Source: Martelella lutilitoris
Lineage (GTDB): Bacteria; Pseudomonadota; Alphaproteobacteria; Rhizobiales; Rhizobiaceae
Length of the DNA: 64,000 nucleotides
NCBI RefSeq assembly: GCF_016598595.1
Contig: NZ_CP066786.1
Location: 2,317,501 to 2,381,500, forward strand
Direction of reading: 5' to 3'
Numbering within the stretch: position 1 is the first letter of the stretch; the number at the start of each line of letters is the position of its first letter. The notes under the pieces were generated by a model that was given only the letters and a program-made list of their open reading frames with translations, did not search any database and had not been told where the DNA came from. Shown in pieces: positions 9,601 through 16,789 of the stretch. The position numbers and the translations under genes were made by a program.

Positions 9601-10150
9601 GCCCAGCCTTTCGGCGGTAATGCCGAAACAGCAGCCTGGGCACGCGCCGCGACAGCAGGCGGTGACACGTACCGCCGGCAATGCGCCGGGCGGAGAAGGC
9701 TGGATCAGCGATCTTCTGAGGGCAGCCGCCCGCGAGGAAGCCGGCCAGCGCGACAGCCAGCAGGCGCGCCCCGCGCAGTCAACGGCCAGCGAGCGCAAGC
9801 CCAACCAGGTTGTCGATTCGCTGAACTCACTGTCCGTCGATATCGCCCGCGCCATCGACCACGATGCCTCGGTCGAACTCTGGGGCCGCTACCAGCAGGG
9901 TGAAAGGGACGTCTTCACACGCAGGCTCTACACGCTCAAGGGCCAGCGCACCTTTGACGAGATCAAGGCGAAATATGAGGGCGACCGCGAATTCAAGACG
10001 GCCGTTGACCGCTATATCGCCGATTTCGAGAAGCTGCTTTCGGACGTGATGCGCAAGAACCGCGACCGCGGCGCCGTCCAGTCCTACCTGACGTCGGACA
10101 CCGGCAAGGTCTACACCATGCTTGCCCATGCGGCGGGTCGGCTGAAGTAG
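3662..10150 (+). CDS. Giant growth-pole-ring (GPR/RgsE-like) membrane-anchored coiled protein
   Basis: A 2162-residue protein, far larger than anything nearby. Residues 1-100 are charged and low-complexity; two hydrophobic helices follow at about 105-126 and 141-163; after that an almost uninterrupted amphipathic helical region rich in A, E, R, S, T and L runs to about residue 1990; a basic, proline-rich linker and a compact conserved C-terminal domain (VVDSLNSLSVDIARAID to the end) close it. Size, topology and apolipoprotein-like helices match the GPR protein of Agrobacterium and RgsE of Sinorhizobium, which form a ring at the growing pole and are needed for polar growth; that role is inferred here. 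The start at 3662 (MAKQSGG) is chosen over an ATG 18 bases upstream. A terminator follows. Confidence 0.85.
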   Translation: MAKQSGGTSLDDQALHALEDALSSDPSEQNADGETPREQEAPPRKESVFGSRAAKSARAEEERANAPRPKSPAFRPANDPGMLSTQRVLKAFERRSTIRALRTSTIMSAGWLALGVTGTLVAFGSRIFNASSFADILSIDGIGLAAALTVAPIFVFYAFNIMLARARDMQEAARSMAEVALRLSDPDENAAQQVRSVSQAVRREVYAMNEGIERTIARASELENLVHSEVNALERSYADNEMRIRNLVQELTAEREAVVSHAARLRTSILGTNDQLKDQIGTVMDDLTRKVSTAGDGVAEMLETRAAVINENTARAVASIGDLLEDRSSALRSEFDRNYGALSDLFDQRFTDLSQRFDERGRTLIGDFTASATALNAETEQLTSALSERGGQLETLLGERTQTLRAVAEESETAMNAALERVVGGLSTTLTESQARFNRQISETDAEIARQVEERAQYVDQRLEATISRLGTDLDSRLDAFTSAFEESGGAMEGRIDTTLGRFNQIVSEGRSSIDTMLSHASDRLQEQMTDHTLSLATTLSTSTEMLDQTLKTNVKEISETIGADHGRLEQVFSDASQRLEEKLTRFSQQITGGEANISATLDDAGERLGERLNDQAIMLATTLSTSEEAFAMSLEGHTARIEERMREGNERLSGTLTGASDRIDDQLARFNERIGNGENGIAAVLDNASERLQERMNDHAAGLATTLSISEDTFGESLGAHTERLQIALREGQERLDGSLSGASERLQSQLANFNATVSAGETGIASAMSSATERLNEQMNDQAIMLANTLSTAEETFGQTLSAHSERLQETLNEGHGRIDGSLSGASERLEAELERFNAQINDGATGIGATLSAATAQLGEQMSEQSIMLATTLSAAEETFAQTIDARTARLGETLEGGQGRLDRALGEATGHIDRQLGQFTERLGSGEAGITAALSGATERIEAQISEKSDLLSLRLSSAQAALEETFDAHERRMSDTSEKSRQRIAETLDNTGERFETTIGGAADRLEAGLSRREESITAALSGAGERLDERLSDHAMMLAATLSTSEESLSQTIDSSTTRLAETLLEGQTRLTGVYRDVATSLQETVDTQARAFDGRISEIDDRITKTFAERETGIRSAYEDGQTRLEDSLRSGTGALEKALERASTDISETLADSTTSISATIAASSSLLEMSLEGRETALRETIDKAGMALEDRLRGSAGAIAEKVSTAAGLITRSAETMTGRVESSFGALGESLDKHGQSVEAGAIRIEGLVDEAGRRLDRALNDHASAIENTGSAVESRLTASLSGHVERLAETGETTRNRLEATFGEQNSGFERASREAADRLTASADAAHTRISDTLAENATRLEQAGETVANSLNETLLTHENAFMLTGAQLDERLGGTLDEKARMIETASGAAVERLGETLDARRSAIASTLEHGQANIESRFSGLESALDQGLVRISDTMDRRSGELAGRIRDTVSETSADMERSAEDARLKLEQAGQSFTEQVSGAVASARQSMEGSAHEIFDRARQMQAELASQAALAGEHASENSTRISEILSATSSRIDNQIETIRRTMGEAEQLLAERGERLNSGIAGTADMLSGQLEASEKSMTERAQALRDNLGAQMKALEETLGTVDRVLAARGDAVGNALDERARDMNSMLSGHTSTLSSLIEEKARPLIESYGETGRLAAERIHQASQEGSRQLRADGNALAGNVEALVSHLSQSHQMLAGLVDEAAARLSSADEQLASTANRINETAERSSASLEQSSSLLGAKVDALDGSAAGALETVQSLVAQIESHAGVLDRASNLIESAQSNLASTLSERQEALGLLSQGLAERSQEIEKGLKGVAAAVAATMEKTGQDAESMSQRVAETMRGSVDDAARRFSGATQEIERISAEIRAELDNTREAVKRGIHDMPEEARESAKAMRKAVEDQIRALEDISSMIATSRSQVSAPEAPRPQQKTEEPVARRPFASPPAGSLSAPSLSAVMPKQQPGHAPRQQAVTRTAGNAPGGEGWISDLLRAAAREEAGQRDSQQARPAQSTASERKPNQVVDSLNSLSVDIARAIDHDASVELWGRYQQGERDVFTRRLYTLKGQRTFDEIKAKYEGDREFKTAVDRYIADFEKLLSDVMRKNRDRGAVQSYLTSDTGKVYTMLAHAAGRLK
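5264..6787 (+). repeat. 84-residue (252-base) tandem repeats inside the GPR-like gene
   Basis: Within the long helical region the protein repeats in exact register. Units begin at 5264, 5516, 5768, 6020, 6272 and 6524, each 252 bases apart, and a further unit starts at 6788 after a slightly longer 264-base spacing. Each opens with a variant of MLATTLSTSEE and contains GASERL, a FN..I..GE.GI segment and ERL.E.MNDQA at its end. The DNA copies have diverged, so this is protein-level periodicity and not recent duplication. Weaker versions of the pattern continue on both sides. Confidence 0.9.
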
Positions 10151-10177
10151 GGCAAGCGTCAAGCGCATCCCAATCAG

Positions 10178-10213
10178 AAAGGGGCGGTTCCGACGGGACC
10201 GCCCCTTATTTTT
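10178..10213 (+). terminator. Rho-independent terminator after the GPR-like gene
   Basis: GGGGCGGT at 10181-10188 pairs perfectly with ACCGCCCC at 10198-10205, with a 9-base loop and a T-rich tail (TTATTTTT). It lies 30 bases after the stop codon. Confidence 0.9.
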
Positions 10214-10242
10214 CGACAAAGCTTGCGCCACCCTCATCCGTC

Positions 10243-10265
10243 ATGCTCGGGCCTGTCCCGAGCAT
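10243..10265. repeat. REP-like palindrome, copy 1
   Basis: ATGCTCGGG and CCCGAGCAT form a perfect 9-base inverted repeat around a 5-base loop, flanked by the ATCTAGA-type tail often seen next to this motif. It resembles the short extragenic palindromes scattered through alphaproteobacterial genomes. A related copy lies at 10367-10389. Confidence 0.65.
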
Positions 10266-10366
10266 CTAGACACACATCAACGCGACAAGCGTTTCGGCCA
10301 ATCAAAATGCATTTAAATACAATATATTACAAAACACCAACACCGCTCGTGCGAAACGGTGGTTAG

Positions 10367-10389
10367 ATCCTCGGGACAAGCCCGAGGAT
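10367..10389. repeat. REP-like palindrome, copy 2
   Basis: ATCCTCGGG and CCCGAGGAT form a perfect 9-base inverted repeat with the loop ACAAG, followed by GACG. It shares the TCGGG/CCCGA core and arm length with the copy at 10243-10265. Between the two copies lies an AT-rich stretch at about 10303-10335 without a gene. Together they fill the gap between two convergently arranged genes. Confidence 0.65.
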
Positions 10390-10464
10390 GACGTCCATAC
10401 AGAAGGATGGCTTTGTCGGTAGCCTGAGAGGCAGCCCCAGCAGCCTTCCCCGAACCCGACCTCC

Positions 10465-11475
10465 CTAAAGCCTTCGCGAAACCGGCAGGACCGAGAGCGT
10501 ACCGAAGGTCGACCGAAGCGCGCCCCAGACCCCGCGCCGGTTGACGACCATCACCGCAATCGCGATCGCGCCCATGGCCATCAGGTACCAGGCGCCCCAG
10601 TCGGCGGCGATCCAGCGCAAGAGGAAAAACAGCACCGTGCCGATGATCGGCCCCTCGATGGAGCCAAGCCCGCCGATGACGACGATGAAGATGACGAAGG
10701 CCGTCCATTCATTGACGCTGAAGGCGGCATCGGGCGTGATTCTCAGCTTCTGCAGGAAGATGAAGGCGCCGGTCAGGCCCGTGTAAAAGGCGGCGAAGAC
10801 ATAGACCATGAATTTGACCGCCTCGACGCGCACGCCGACGCTTTCCGCTGCCGGCGCGCTGTCGCGGATCGCCGTCAGCGCCAGACCCCAGCGCGAGCGC
10901 AGAAGGCCCCACACGGCGGCGATGGAAACGACGCCGAGGCCAAAGGCGATGTAGTACATGATCATTTCGCGGGCAAAGCGGTCGGCCGAAAGCGAGCGGA
11001 CAATTGCAACCGGCAGCGATATCCCCGATCCCCCGCCGAGCGCGCCGATCTGCGCCATGGAAAGCCGGAAGACCTCGGCTATCACCCAGGTGCCGATGGC
11101 GAAATAGGCGCCTTTCAGACGGAAGGCGACCCATCCCGTGGGCACCGCGATGACGGCGGTGGCGACGGCTGCCGCCGGAATGGCCACGAGCAACGGCACG
11201 TTCAGGAACATGGCGAGCGCGAAGAACAGATAGCCGCCGAGCCCGACGAAAGCCTGCTGACCGACGGAGATCAGCCCGGTGTAACCGGCAAGCAGGTTCC
11301 ACATCTGGGCAAGCGCCAGAAGGCTGAAGGCCTCCATCAGAAGCCGCAACCCCGAAGGCCCGGCCCAAAGCGGCGCGACGGCAAAGAGGACGAGCGCTGC
11401 GGCGAGAACCACGCGCAGGCCGGGCGAGACGAAATCGCGCGGGACGGGCGGCGCGGTCGGAAGGGAAAGGGTCAT
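10465..11475 (-). CDS. livM: LIV-type ABC transporter permease (LivM-like)
   Basis: A 336-residue inner membrane permease with many hydrophobic helices. Typical LivM features are visible: LLAGYTGLISVGQQAFVGLGGY in the middle-left part, the permease loop LTAIRDSAPAAESVGV, and a late IGGLGSIEGPIIGT segment. It is the last gene of SBP-livG-livF-livH-livM, 9 bases downstream of livH. The transporters of this family move branched-chain amino acids, but also urea, amides and aromatic acids. Its position opposite a catechol-degradation operon and behind the shared regulator suggests an aromatic or related carboxylate as the substrate; that is inference. Confidence 0.9.
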   Translation of the reverse strand: MTLSLPTAPPVPRDFVSPGLRVVLAAALVLFAVAPLWAGPSGLRLLMEAFSLLALAQMWNLLAGYTGLISVGQQAFVGLGGYLFFALAMFLNVPLLVAIPAAAVATAVIAVPTGWVAFRLKGAYFAIGTWVIAEVFRLSMAQIGALGGGSGISLPVAIVRSLSADRFAREMIMYYIAFGLGVVSIAAVWGLLRSRWGLALTAIRDSAPAAESVGVRVEAVKFMVYVFAAFYTGLTGAFIFLQKLRITPDAAFSVNEWTAFVIFIVVIGGLGSIEGPIIGTVLFFLLRWIAADWGAWYLMAMGAIAIAVMVVNRRGVWGALRSTFGTLSVLPVSRRL

Positions 11476-11484
11476 CGGCTCACC

Positions 11485-12345
11485 TCACATTTTCGGAAAC
11501 AGGCCGCGCGGCCGCACGACGAGAAGGGCGAGGAAGACGAGATGCCCCGCCAGGATCTGGTAGCCCGCGTCGATCTGCGCGCCCACGGTCTGGGCGATGC
11601 CGAGAATGATGCCGCCGGCAAGCGTGCCCCAGAGGCTGCCGAGCCCGCCGATGATCACCGCCTCGAAGGCGAAGATCAGACGGACAGGACCGGCCGACGG
11701 ATCGAAATTGGTCTTCATCGCCAGGAAGATGCCGGCAACGCCGACGACGACGCTCGCCATCATCGTCGCAAGCGCAAAGATGTGGGCGTTCTTCGCCCCC
11801 ATCAGCGGCACGATTTCCGGGTCGTCGGAAGTGGCGCGCAGGAGCCTTCCGAGCGATGTGCGATAGAAGATGAACTGCAGGATGGCAATCACCGCCACGG
11901 CCGTCGCGAACATCAGGAGCGGCAGGTAACCGACGGCAAGCCCGCCGCCGAGCGAAAGGCTGCCGGTGTCGAGCCCGCCTGCGACAAGGCGTTGGCTGTC
12001 GGCGGAAAAGATCTCCAGCAGCGCGTTCTGGATGATGATCGACATCCCGAAGGTCACCAGGATCGGGAGAAGAATGTCCTTGCCCAGCATGCGGTTCAGG
12101 AGGACGCGCTGATTGAGGTAACCGGCAGCCCCCAGAATGGCGAGAACGGCGACGGCGGCGATCGCCGGATGAATGGCCCAGCCAGCGACGAAGGCGACCA
12201 TGAGATAGGCCGCCGTGACGATGAAATCGCCATGGGCGATGTTGATGAAGCGCATGACGCCGAACATCAGGCTGAGGCCAGCGGCAAAGAGCGCATAAAG
12301 GCCGCCGAGCAGGACGCCCTGCAGAACCGCGTTGACGAAAACCAT
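11485..12345 (-). CDS. livH: LIV-type ABC transporter permease (LivH-like)
   Basis: The second permease subunit, 286 residues. The N-terminus VNAVLQGVLLGGLYALFAAG and the motif FGVMRFINIAHGDF are hallmarks of LivH; GRLLRATSDDPEIVPLMGA is the cytoplasmic loop that contacts the ATPase, and IIGGLGSLWGTLAGGI is the conserved C-terminal helix. I chose the ATG at 12345, which overlaps the TGA of livF by one base (TGATG); the longer open frame upstream lies wholly inside livF. It forms the membrane pore with the LivM-like protein encoded just downstream. Confidence 0.92.
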   Translation of the reverse strand: MVFVNAVLQGVLLGGLYALFAAGLSLMFGVMRFINIAHGDFIVTAAYLMVAFVAGWAIHPAIAAVAVLAILGAAGYLNQRVLLNRMLGKDILLPILVTFGMSIIIQNALLEIFSADSQRLVAGGLDTGSLSLGGGLAVGYLPLLMFATAVAVIAILQFIFYRTSLGRLLRATSDDPEIVPLMGAKNAHIFALATMMASVVVGVAGIFLAMKTNFDPSAGPVRLIFAFEAVIIGGLGSLWGTLAGGIILGIAQTVGAQIDAGYQILAGHLVFLALLVVRPRGLFPKM

Positions 12346-13067
12346 CACGAAGCCTCCTTCAGATCGGACGCGCCGAAATAGGCGGCGGCGATTTCCTTGC
12401 GGGTGAGCGAGGCGGGCGTGCCCGTCAGCGTCACCCTGCCCTCCATCAGGCAATAGACCCGGTCGGCGACGGCAAGCGCCTGCCCGACATCCTGCTCGAC
12501 GACGAGCACCGACGCCCCCGAGGCGCGGATTTTCGGAAGGGCCCGGTAGATGTCGCGGATGATCTTCGGCGACAGGCCGAGGCTGATCTCGTCGCAGAGC
12601 AGCAGCACCGGGTTCGACATCAGCGTCCGGCCGATCGCCACCATCTGCTGCTGCCCGCCGGAGAGCGCCGTGCCGGGATTTTTCCGTTTCTCAACGAGAT
12701 CGGGAAACAGATCATAGACCGCCTCGAGGTTCCAGGCGCCCTTGCGCCCGCCGGCGGCCCCGATCAAGAGGTTTTCCTCGACGGAAAGCGAGGGGAAAAG
12801 CCGCCTGCCCTCGGGCACCAGCGCAATGCCGGCGCGATGGATGCGATCGGCCGGCCACCCCGCTATGGCCTCGCCGCTGAAGGAGAGCGTTTTTGCGCGC
12901 GACGGCACCAGGCCGGTCAGCGCCTTGAGGAAGGTGGATTTCCCCGCGCCATTGGCGCCGATCAGCGCCACGGCCTCGCCTTCGCCGACCGCGATATCGA
13001 CGCCGAACAGCGCCTGGAAATCGCCGTAGAAAGCTTCGAGGCCTTCGGTTTCAAGCAGTTTCGTCAT
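12345..13067 (-). CDS. livF: LIV-type ABC transporter ATP-binding protein (LivF-like)
   Basis: A 240-residue ABC ATPase. Walker A is GANGAGKST, the Q-loop region is GIALVPEGRRLFPSLSVEENL (the PEGR.LFP wording is typical of LivF), the signature is LSGGQQQMVAIGRTLM and Walker B is LLLCDEISLGLSP. The ATG at 13067 (MTKLLETEG) lies 17 bases inside the end of livG, so the two ATPase genes overlap and are likely coupled. It pairs with the LivG-like protein to power import. Confidence 0.93.
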   Translation of the reverse strand: MTKLLETEGLEAFYGDFQALFGVDIAVGEGEAVALIGANGAGKSTFLKALTGLVPSRAKTLSFSGEAIAGWPADRIHRAGIALVPEGRRLFPSLSVEENLLIGAAGGRKGAWNLEAVYDLFPDLVEKRKNPGTALSGGQQQMVAIGRTLMSNPVLLLCDEISLGLSPKIIRDIYRALPKIRASGASVLVVEQDVGQALAVADRVYCLMEGRVTLTGTPASLTRKEIAAAYFGASDLKEAS

Positions 13068-13785
13068 CGACGGCGATCCCCATGTAGATTTCCTGAACCA
13101 GCGGATCGGCCATGACGGCGGTGGGCTTGCCATCGGCGACGATGCGGCCGAAGTCGATGACGATCAGCCGCTCGACCACCGCCGTCAGCGCATGCACGAC
13201 ATGCTCGATCCAGATGATGGACACGCCCGCATCGCGGATGCCGCGGACCGTTTCGACAAGGTCATAGCACTCCGCCTCCGTCAGCCCGCCGGCGATCTCG
13301 TCGAGCAGCAGAAGCTTCGGCCCGGAGGCGAGCGCGCGAGCAAGCTCCAGCCGCTTGCGCTCCAGCAGCGTCAGGCTGCCGGCCGGCCGGTTGGCCTTGC
13401 CCATCAGCCCGGTGCGCTGAAGGATTTCGGCGCATACCTCCTTGCCGCCGCCGCCGCCCGGCGCTCCGAAAGCGGCGGCCACCAGCAGGTTTTCGTAGAC
13501 GCTCATGCCGGTGAAGGGGTGCGGGATCTGGAACGAGCGGGCAATGCCCATACGGCAGCGCTCGGCGGCGCTCTTGCGGGTGACGTCGCGGCCCTCAAAG
13601 AAGATGGCGCCCGATGACGGCGACAGCGCGCCGCCGATCAGGTTGAAGAGCGTCGACTTGCCGGCGCCGTTCGGGCCGATGATGCCGAGGGCCTGGCCCT
13701 CCGGAAGGTCGAAGGTGACATTGTCGGCAACCGTCAGCGCGCCGAAACTCTTGTTGACGCCCGAAAGCGAAAGGATCGTCGTCAT
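13051..13785 (-). CDS. livG: LIV-type ABC transporter ATP-binding protein (LivG-like)
   Basis: A 244-residue ABC ATPase. Walker A is GPNGAGKST; MGIARSFQIPHPFTGMSVYENLLVAAAFG is the long LivG-type insert; the signature region is LTLLERKRLELARALA and Walker B is LLLLDEIAGGL. I chose the ATG at 13785 because GGGAGAG sits about 8 bases upstream and because LivG proteins start near this point (MTTILSLSGVNKSFG). A RIME-like palindromic repeat separates it from the binding-protein gene upstream. Confidence 0.93.
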   Translation of the reverse strand: MTTILSLSGVNKSFGALTVADNVTFDLPEGQALGIIGPNGAGKSTLFNLIGGALSPSSGAIFFEGRDVTRKSAAERCRMGIARSFQIPHPFTGMSVYENLLVAAAFGAPGGGGGKEVCAEILQRTGLMGKANRPAGSLTLLERKRLELARALASGPKLLLLDEIAGGLTEAECYDLVETVRGIRDAGVSIIWIEHVVHALTAVVERLIVIDFGRIVADGKPTAVMADPLVQEIYMGIAVDDETA

Positions 13786-13842
13786 GAAAACTCTCCCGGC
13801 GGGATCCGGGAAGGGCGCGCCCTCCCCGGACCGCACGCTTTG

Positions 13843-13946
13843 GAGCGCCGTGCGTCCATTCGGCCGCACAAAGGGCGCTCTATCGTGTTGAAACGACGCA
13901 TCGTGCTTTCCGAAAACCGGTTCCGATTTTCGGGCCGATGCGCTAG
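13843..13946. repeat. RIME-like palindromic repeat, type A copy 1
   Basis: About 104 bases made of two imperfect palindromes: one around GTGCGTCCATTCGGCCGCAC and one around CGAAAACCGGTTCCGATTTTCG, ending in GATGCGCTAG. It is the reverse orientation of near-identical copies at 30765-30871 and 50227-50333. Architecture and size fit the rhizobial RIME elements, which contain two large palindromes. The CTAG at its right edge (13943-13946) supplies the TAG stop codon of the substrate-binding-protein gene. Confidence 0.8.
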
Positions 13947-15220
13947 CCGATCGGCTTCATTGTGCCCGTGAGCGGGATTTCCGGATGGTCCTTGTTCTCG
14001 ACGATCTCGAGAACCGGACTGTCGCCGTCCATGTGCCACTGGCCGCCGACCAGCGGCGTCTTGGCGACATTGGGAACCGGACCCTTGGAGAAATCGATCG
14101 GACCGACGATGGAGTTGTAATTCGTCGCTGCGATCGCTCTCGCGATCGAGTCCGGATCGGAGATGTCCTCGGTGCGCTTCAGCGAATCGACGACGACCTC
14201 GAACAAAGCATGCTTGAAGCCGAGCGGCATGGTCCAGGGATTGCCGGTCGCCTCCTCATAGGCTTTGGCAAGCTCGGCCGAGGACTGGCCGGTGAAACCG
14301 GAGGAGAAGGGATGATAGGGCGACCACCAGACCTCCACGGAAAGACCGTCGGCGCGCTGGCCGAGACCGGCGACGGCCTGGGGAAACTCGGTGGCCTTGG
14401 CCACATTGACGACCTTCGGGGCAAAGCCCTGCTGGGCGGCCTGGGTCCAGAAACTGGTGAAGTCCGGCGGCACGACAACGCCGGTGACGATTTCGACGCC
14501 GGCATTCTTGAAGGCGGAAATCTGCGCCGAGAAATCGTCGGAACCAGACTGGAAGCGGCCGGGATCGACAAGCGAATAGCCGCGCTTTTCCATGACCGGC
14601 GGGAAGCCCACCATCTTGTCGCTCCAGCCGTTGCCGTCCGGATCGTTCGGCCACAGCGCGCCGACAACCTTGTTGGTCGGCACCTCGTCCCACATGTTGA
14701 TGAAGGTCGAGATCACGTCCTCGAGGCCCCAGAAGAAGTGGTAGGTGTACTGGAAGCCAACCTTGGGATCGCCCTGCCGGCCGAAGAAATGCGGCTGCCA
14801 GGGCGTGTCATTGGTCACGCAGGGCACGCCGTTCAGTTCGGCCTGATCGGCCACCGGGTTGGTGGTGTCGGGCGTCGAGGCGGCGCAGAGAATGTCCACC
14901 TGGTCGCCGAAGATGAGGTCCTGGGCAACCGACGAGGCGCGGTTCGAGCTCGACTGGCTGTCCTTGACGATGATCTCGACGGGGTGCTTCGTGCCGTTGA
15001 TCATCAACCCGTCGGCAAGCCCCCTGGAGAACTGCTCGATCGTGAAGCGATCCGGCTCGGCGAAGATGGCGAGCGGCCCCGTTTCCGGCGATACGAAGCC
15101 GATCTTGATCGTCTTCGGCGCCGCGATCGCCGGCATGGCGAGCCCGCCGGTCGCGGCGAGCGTTCCGGCCACGCCTGTGGTCTTGATGAATGTCCTGCGC
15201 GTGATGAATTTTCTGGACAT
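13943..15220 (-). CDS. LIV-type ABC transporter substrate-binding protein, Tat-type signal
   Basis: A 425-residue periplasmic binding protein. The N-terminus MSRKFITRRTFIKTTGVAG carries a twin-arginine motif (RRTFIK) and ends its signal at MPAIAAP. The mature part begins KTIKIGFVSPETGPLAIFAEPD, typical of Leu/Ile/Val-type receptors, and continues with KDSQSSSNRASSVAQDLIF. The ATG at 15220 has a strong GGAGGAGGAAA upstream, whereas the longer frame does not align with such proteins. It heads the importer operon. Its TAG stop lies in a RIME-like repeat. The ligand cannot be read from the sequence; an aromatic or aromatic-derived acid is my guess from context. Confidence 0.88.
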   Translation of the reverse strand: MSRKFITRRTFIKTTGVAGTLAATGGLAMPAIAAPKTIKIGFVSPETGPLAIFAEPDRFTIEQFSRGLADGLMINGTKHPVEIIVKDSQSSSNRASSVAQDLIFGDQVDILCAASTPDTTNPVADQAELNGVPCVTNDTPWQPHFFGRQGDPKVGFQYTYHFFWGLEDVISTFINMWDEVPTNKVVGALWPNDPDGNGWSDKMVGFPPVMEKRGYSLVDPGRFQSGSDDFSAQISAFKNAGVEIVTGVVVPPDFTSFWTQAAQQGFAPKVVNVAKATEFPQAVAGLGQRADGLSVEVWWSPYHPFSSGFTGQSSAELAKAYEEATGNPWTMPLGFKHALFEVVVDSLKRTEDISDPDSIARAIAATNYNSIVGPIDFSKGPVPNVAKTPLVGGQWHMDGDSPVLEIVENKDHPEIPLTGTMKPIG

Positions 15221-15467
15221 GGGGTTTCCTCCTCCTGAACGTCCGATCCTGCATGAACCCGCTTTTCGGCACGGCTTCGCCCATCCCGCGCGCGCCGGGC
15301 GTGCGCGGATCAATCGAAACCGGCTCGGAAAAGGTGTTTCTTCAAATGCGGCCGGCGACCTCCCGCTCGCCGGCGCGCTCTTTTTTTTCGGGCGGACTGC
15401 TCCCCGTCGCCCGGAGGCTCCGGCTTGTTCTTGTCCGCGCTGCCCCGGCAAGGCCGGGTCCGTCCCC

Positions 15468-16001
15468 TCAGGCTGCTGTTTCGCCTGCCCCCCGTTCGGG
15501 GAATTTCTTCATCGTATTCTCGATGCCGCGCAGCGTGTTCGTCACGTCTGCCCAGAGATTGGGCCCGCTCTGGATCGCAACCGCGCCGATCCTGTTGTCC
15601 TGCCGCACCCAGATCTGCGCCGGCTCGAAATTGAGCGCCGGGGCCTCCGGCTCGCCGCTGTCGCGCGTGACATAGAGCCCGAAGGCTTCAGCAATCGCCG
15701 CGACATCCAGAGAATGGGCAAGCGGCAGGCGAATGAGCTGCATCTCCTCCTTCAGCCGCTCGGTCTCCGCCCGTCCGTCGGCCGATGCGGCGATGAGCCG
15801 AATGCCGCGAATGGCGAAATCGCCGATCCGGTCGTCAAGCTCCTTCAGTGCGTTGCGCGTCCACTTGCAGTGGCGGCCGCGATGAAAGGCGACGAAGGTG
15901 CCGCCTTCCGGCGCATCTGCGGCAAGATCGAACAGGCCGTGTGAAACGGTCTCGCACCGCAATGAGGGAGCCTCGATACCCGGAACAAGCCGCGCGACCA
16001 T
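15468..16001 (-). CDS. AhpC/TSA-family redoxin-like protein
   Basis: A 177-residue thioredoxin-fold protein. The pattern FVAFHRGRHCKWTRNALKEL at about 37-56 aligns with the peroxiredoxin-like AhpC/TSA segment, where one cysteine sits after RGRH; the usual second cysteine of a CxxC or the PxxxTxxC of classical peroxiredoxins is missing. A later RQDNRIGAVAIQSGPNLWADV resembles the C-terminal part of this subfamily. The ATG at 16001 has GAGG a few bases upstream and the gene starts 10 bases after the gntR stop, so it is probably co-transcribed with the regulator. It may protect against peroxides made during aromatic breakdown; this is inferred from place only. Confidence 0.7.
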   Translation of the reverse strand: MVARLVPGIEAPSLRCETVSHGLFDLAADAPEGGTFVAFHRGRHCKWTRNALKELDDRIGDFAIRGIRLIAASADGRAETERLKEEMQLIRLPLAHSLDVAAIAEAFGLYVTRDSGEPEAPALNFEPAQIWVRQDNRIGAVAIQSGPNLWADVTNTLRGIENTMKKFPERGAGETAA

Positions 16002-16010
16002 GGCCGGGCC

Positions 16011-16775
16011 TCACGCGGAAAGCTTCATCTCCGCAAGCCGCGCCTCGATTTCGGGAACGGTGCGGAAAATGTGGTCGGCGGTCAGCTTCTCGGCGCGTGC
16101 CGCGTCGCGGGCGATCACCGCCTCGAAGATCGCCTGGTGTTCGCCGCGCACGTCCCGCGGGATGCACCGTTTCTGCGCGAAAGAGATCTGCAGATAGCGG
16201 ACCGAATGGCTGTAAAGCATGGACCGGCAGTTCAGGAGCCAGACATTGGTGCAGGCCGCCGTCATCGCGTCATGAAAGGCGCGGTTGCGCTTTTCCCAGT
16301 CACCGACCAGTTCATCCTCACGCCCCACGGCTTCGGTTTCGAGCTTTGCCAGGCGGTGATGGGCGGCGACGAAGGCGCTTTCCCAGTCGTCATCACCCGT
16401 CTCGATCGAATGGCGCACCGCGCGGGCCTCAAGCAGCGCGCGCATCTCGACGATCGACTTGAAATCCTCGATCGAGATCGTCGCGGCGCGAAAGCCGCGC
16501 TGACCCTCGGTGGTCACCAGGTTCTCGGCCAGGAGCCGCGACAGCGCCTCGCGCACGGTCGAAGAGCCGACGCCGAAGGTCGCGCGCAAATCCTCCACCC
16601 GCATCCGGCTTTCCGGCGGGATCTCACCGCACAGGATAGCCCGCCGCAACGCCTCATAGACGAGCTCGATCGTCGTCCGGCTGCCCGATGTGGCGCTGAT
16701 TTCCTCGACCTTCTTCAGATGCGTCACGACCTCTCCAATCCATGCGGCATGCTTGTCTTCCGCAATGATTAACAT
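16011..16775 (-). CDS. GntR-family regulator, FCD subfamily
   Basis: A 254-residue transcription factor. The winged-helix part is at about 30-95 (VYEALRRAILCGEIPPESRMRVEDLRATFGVGSSTVREALSRL region) and an all-helical FCD effector domain follows, with Asp, His and further His residues of the metal/ligand pocket visible in EMRALLEARAVRHSIE, RNRAFHDAM and HQAIFEAVI. I chose the ATG at 16775; a TTG 18 bases upstream is a less likely alternative. It is divergent from the catabolic operon and heads the redoxin and transporter genes. Three heptamer sites in the shared control region, one spanning its own -10, make it the obvious regulator of both arms, probably a repressor released by a pathway compound. 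Confidence 0.9.
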   Translation of the reverse strand: MLIIAEDKHAAWIGEVVTHLKKVEEISATSGSRTTIELVYEALRRAILCGEIPPESRMRVEDLRATFGVGSSTVREALSRLLAENLVTTEGQRGFRAATISIEDFKSIVEMRALLEARAVRHSIETGDDDWESAFVAAHHRLAKLETEAVGREDELVGDWEKRNRAFHDAMTAACTNVWLLNCRSMLYSHSVRYLQISFAQKRCIPRDVRGEHQAIFEAVIARDAARAEKLTADHIFRTVPEIEARLAEMKLSA

Positions 16776-16789
16776 ATCAACCGTCAAAA

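Noticed and set aside
10303..10335. A promoter in the AT-rich stretch between the two REP-like palindromes.
   Set aside because: No gene starts nearby in either direction; both neighbours end here.
15468..16001. A typical two-cysteine peroxiredoxin.
   Set aside because: Only one cysteine lies in the active-site region and the PxxxTxxC motif is missing, so I call it only redoxin-like.
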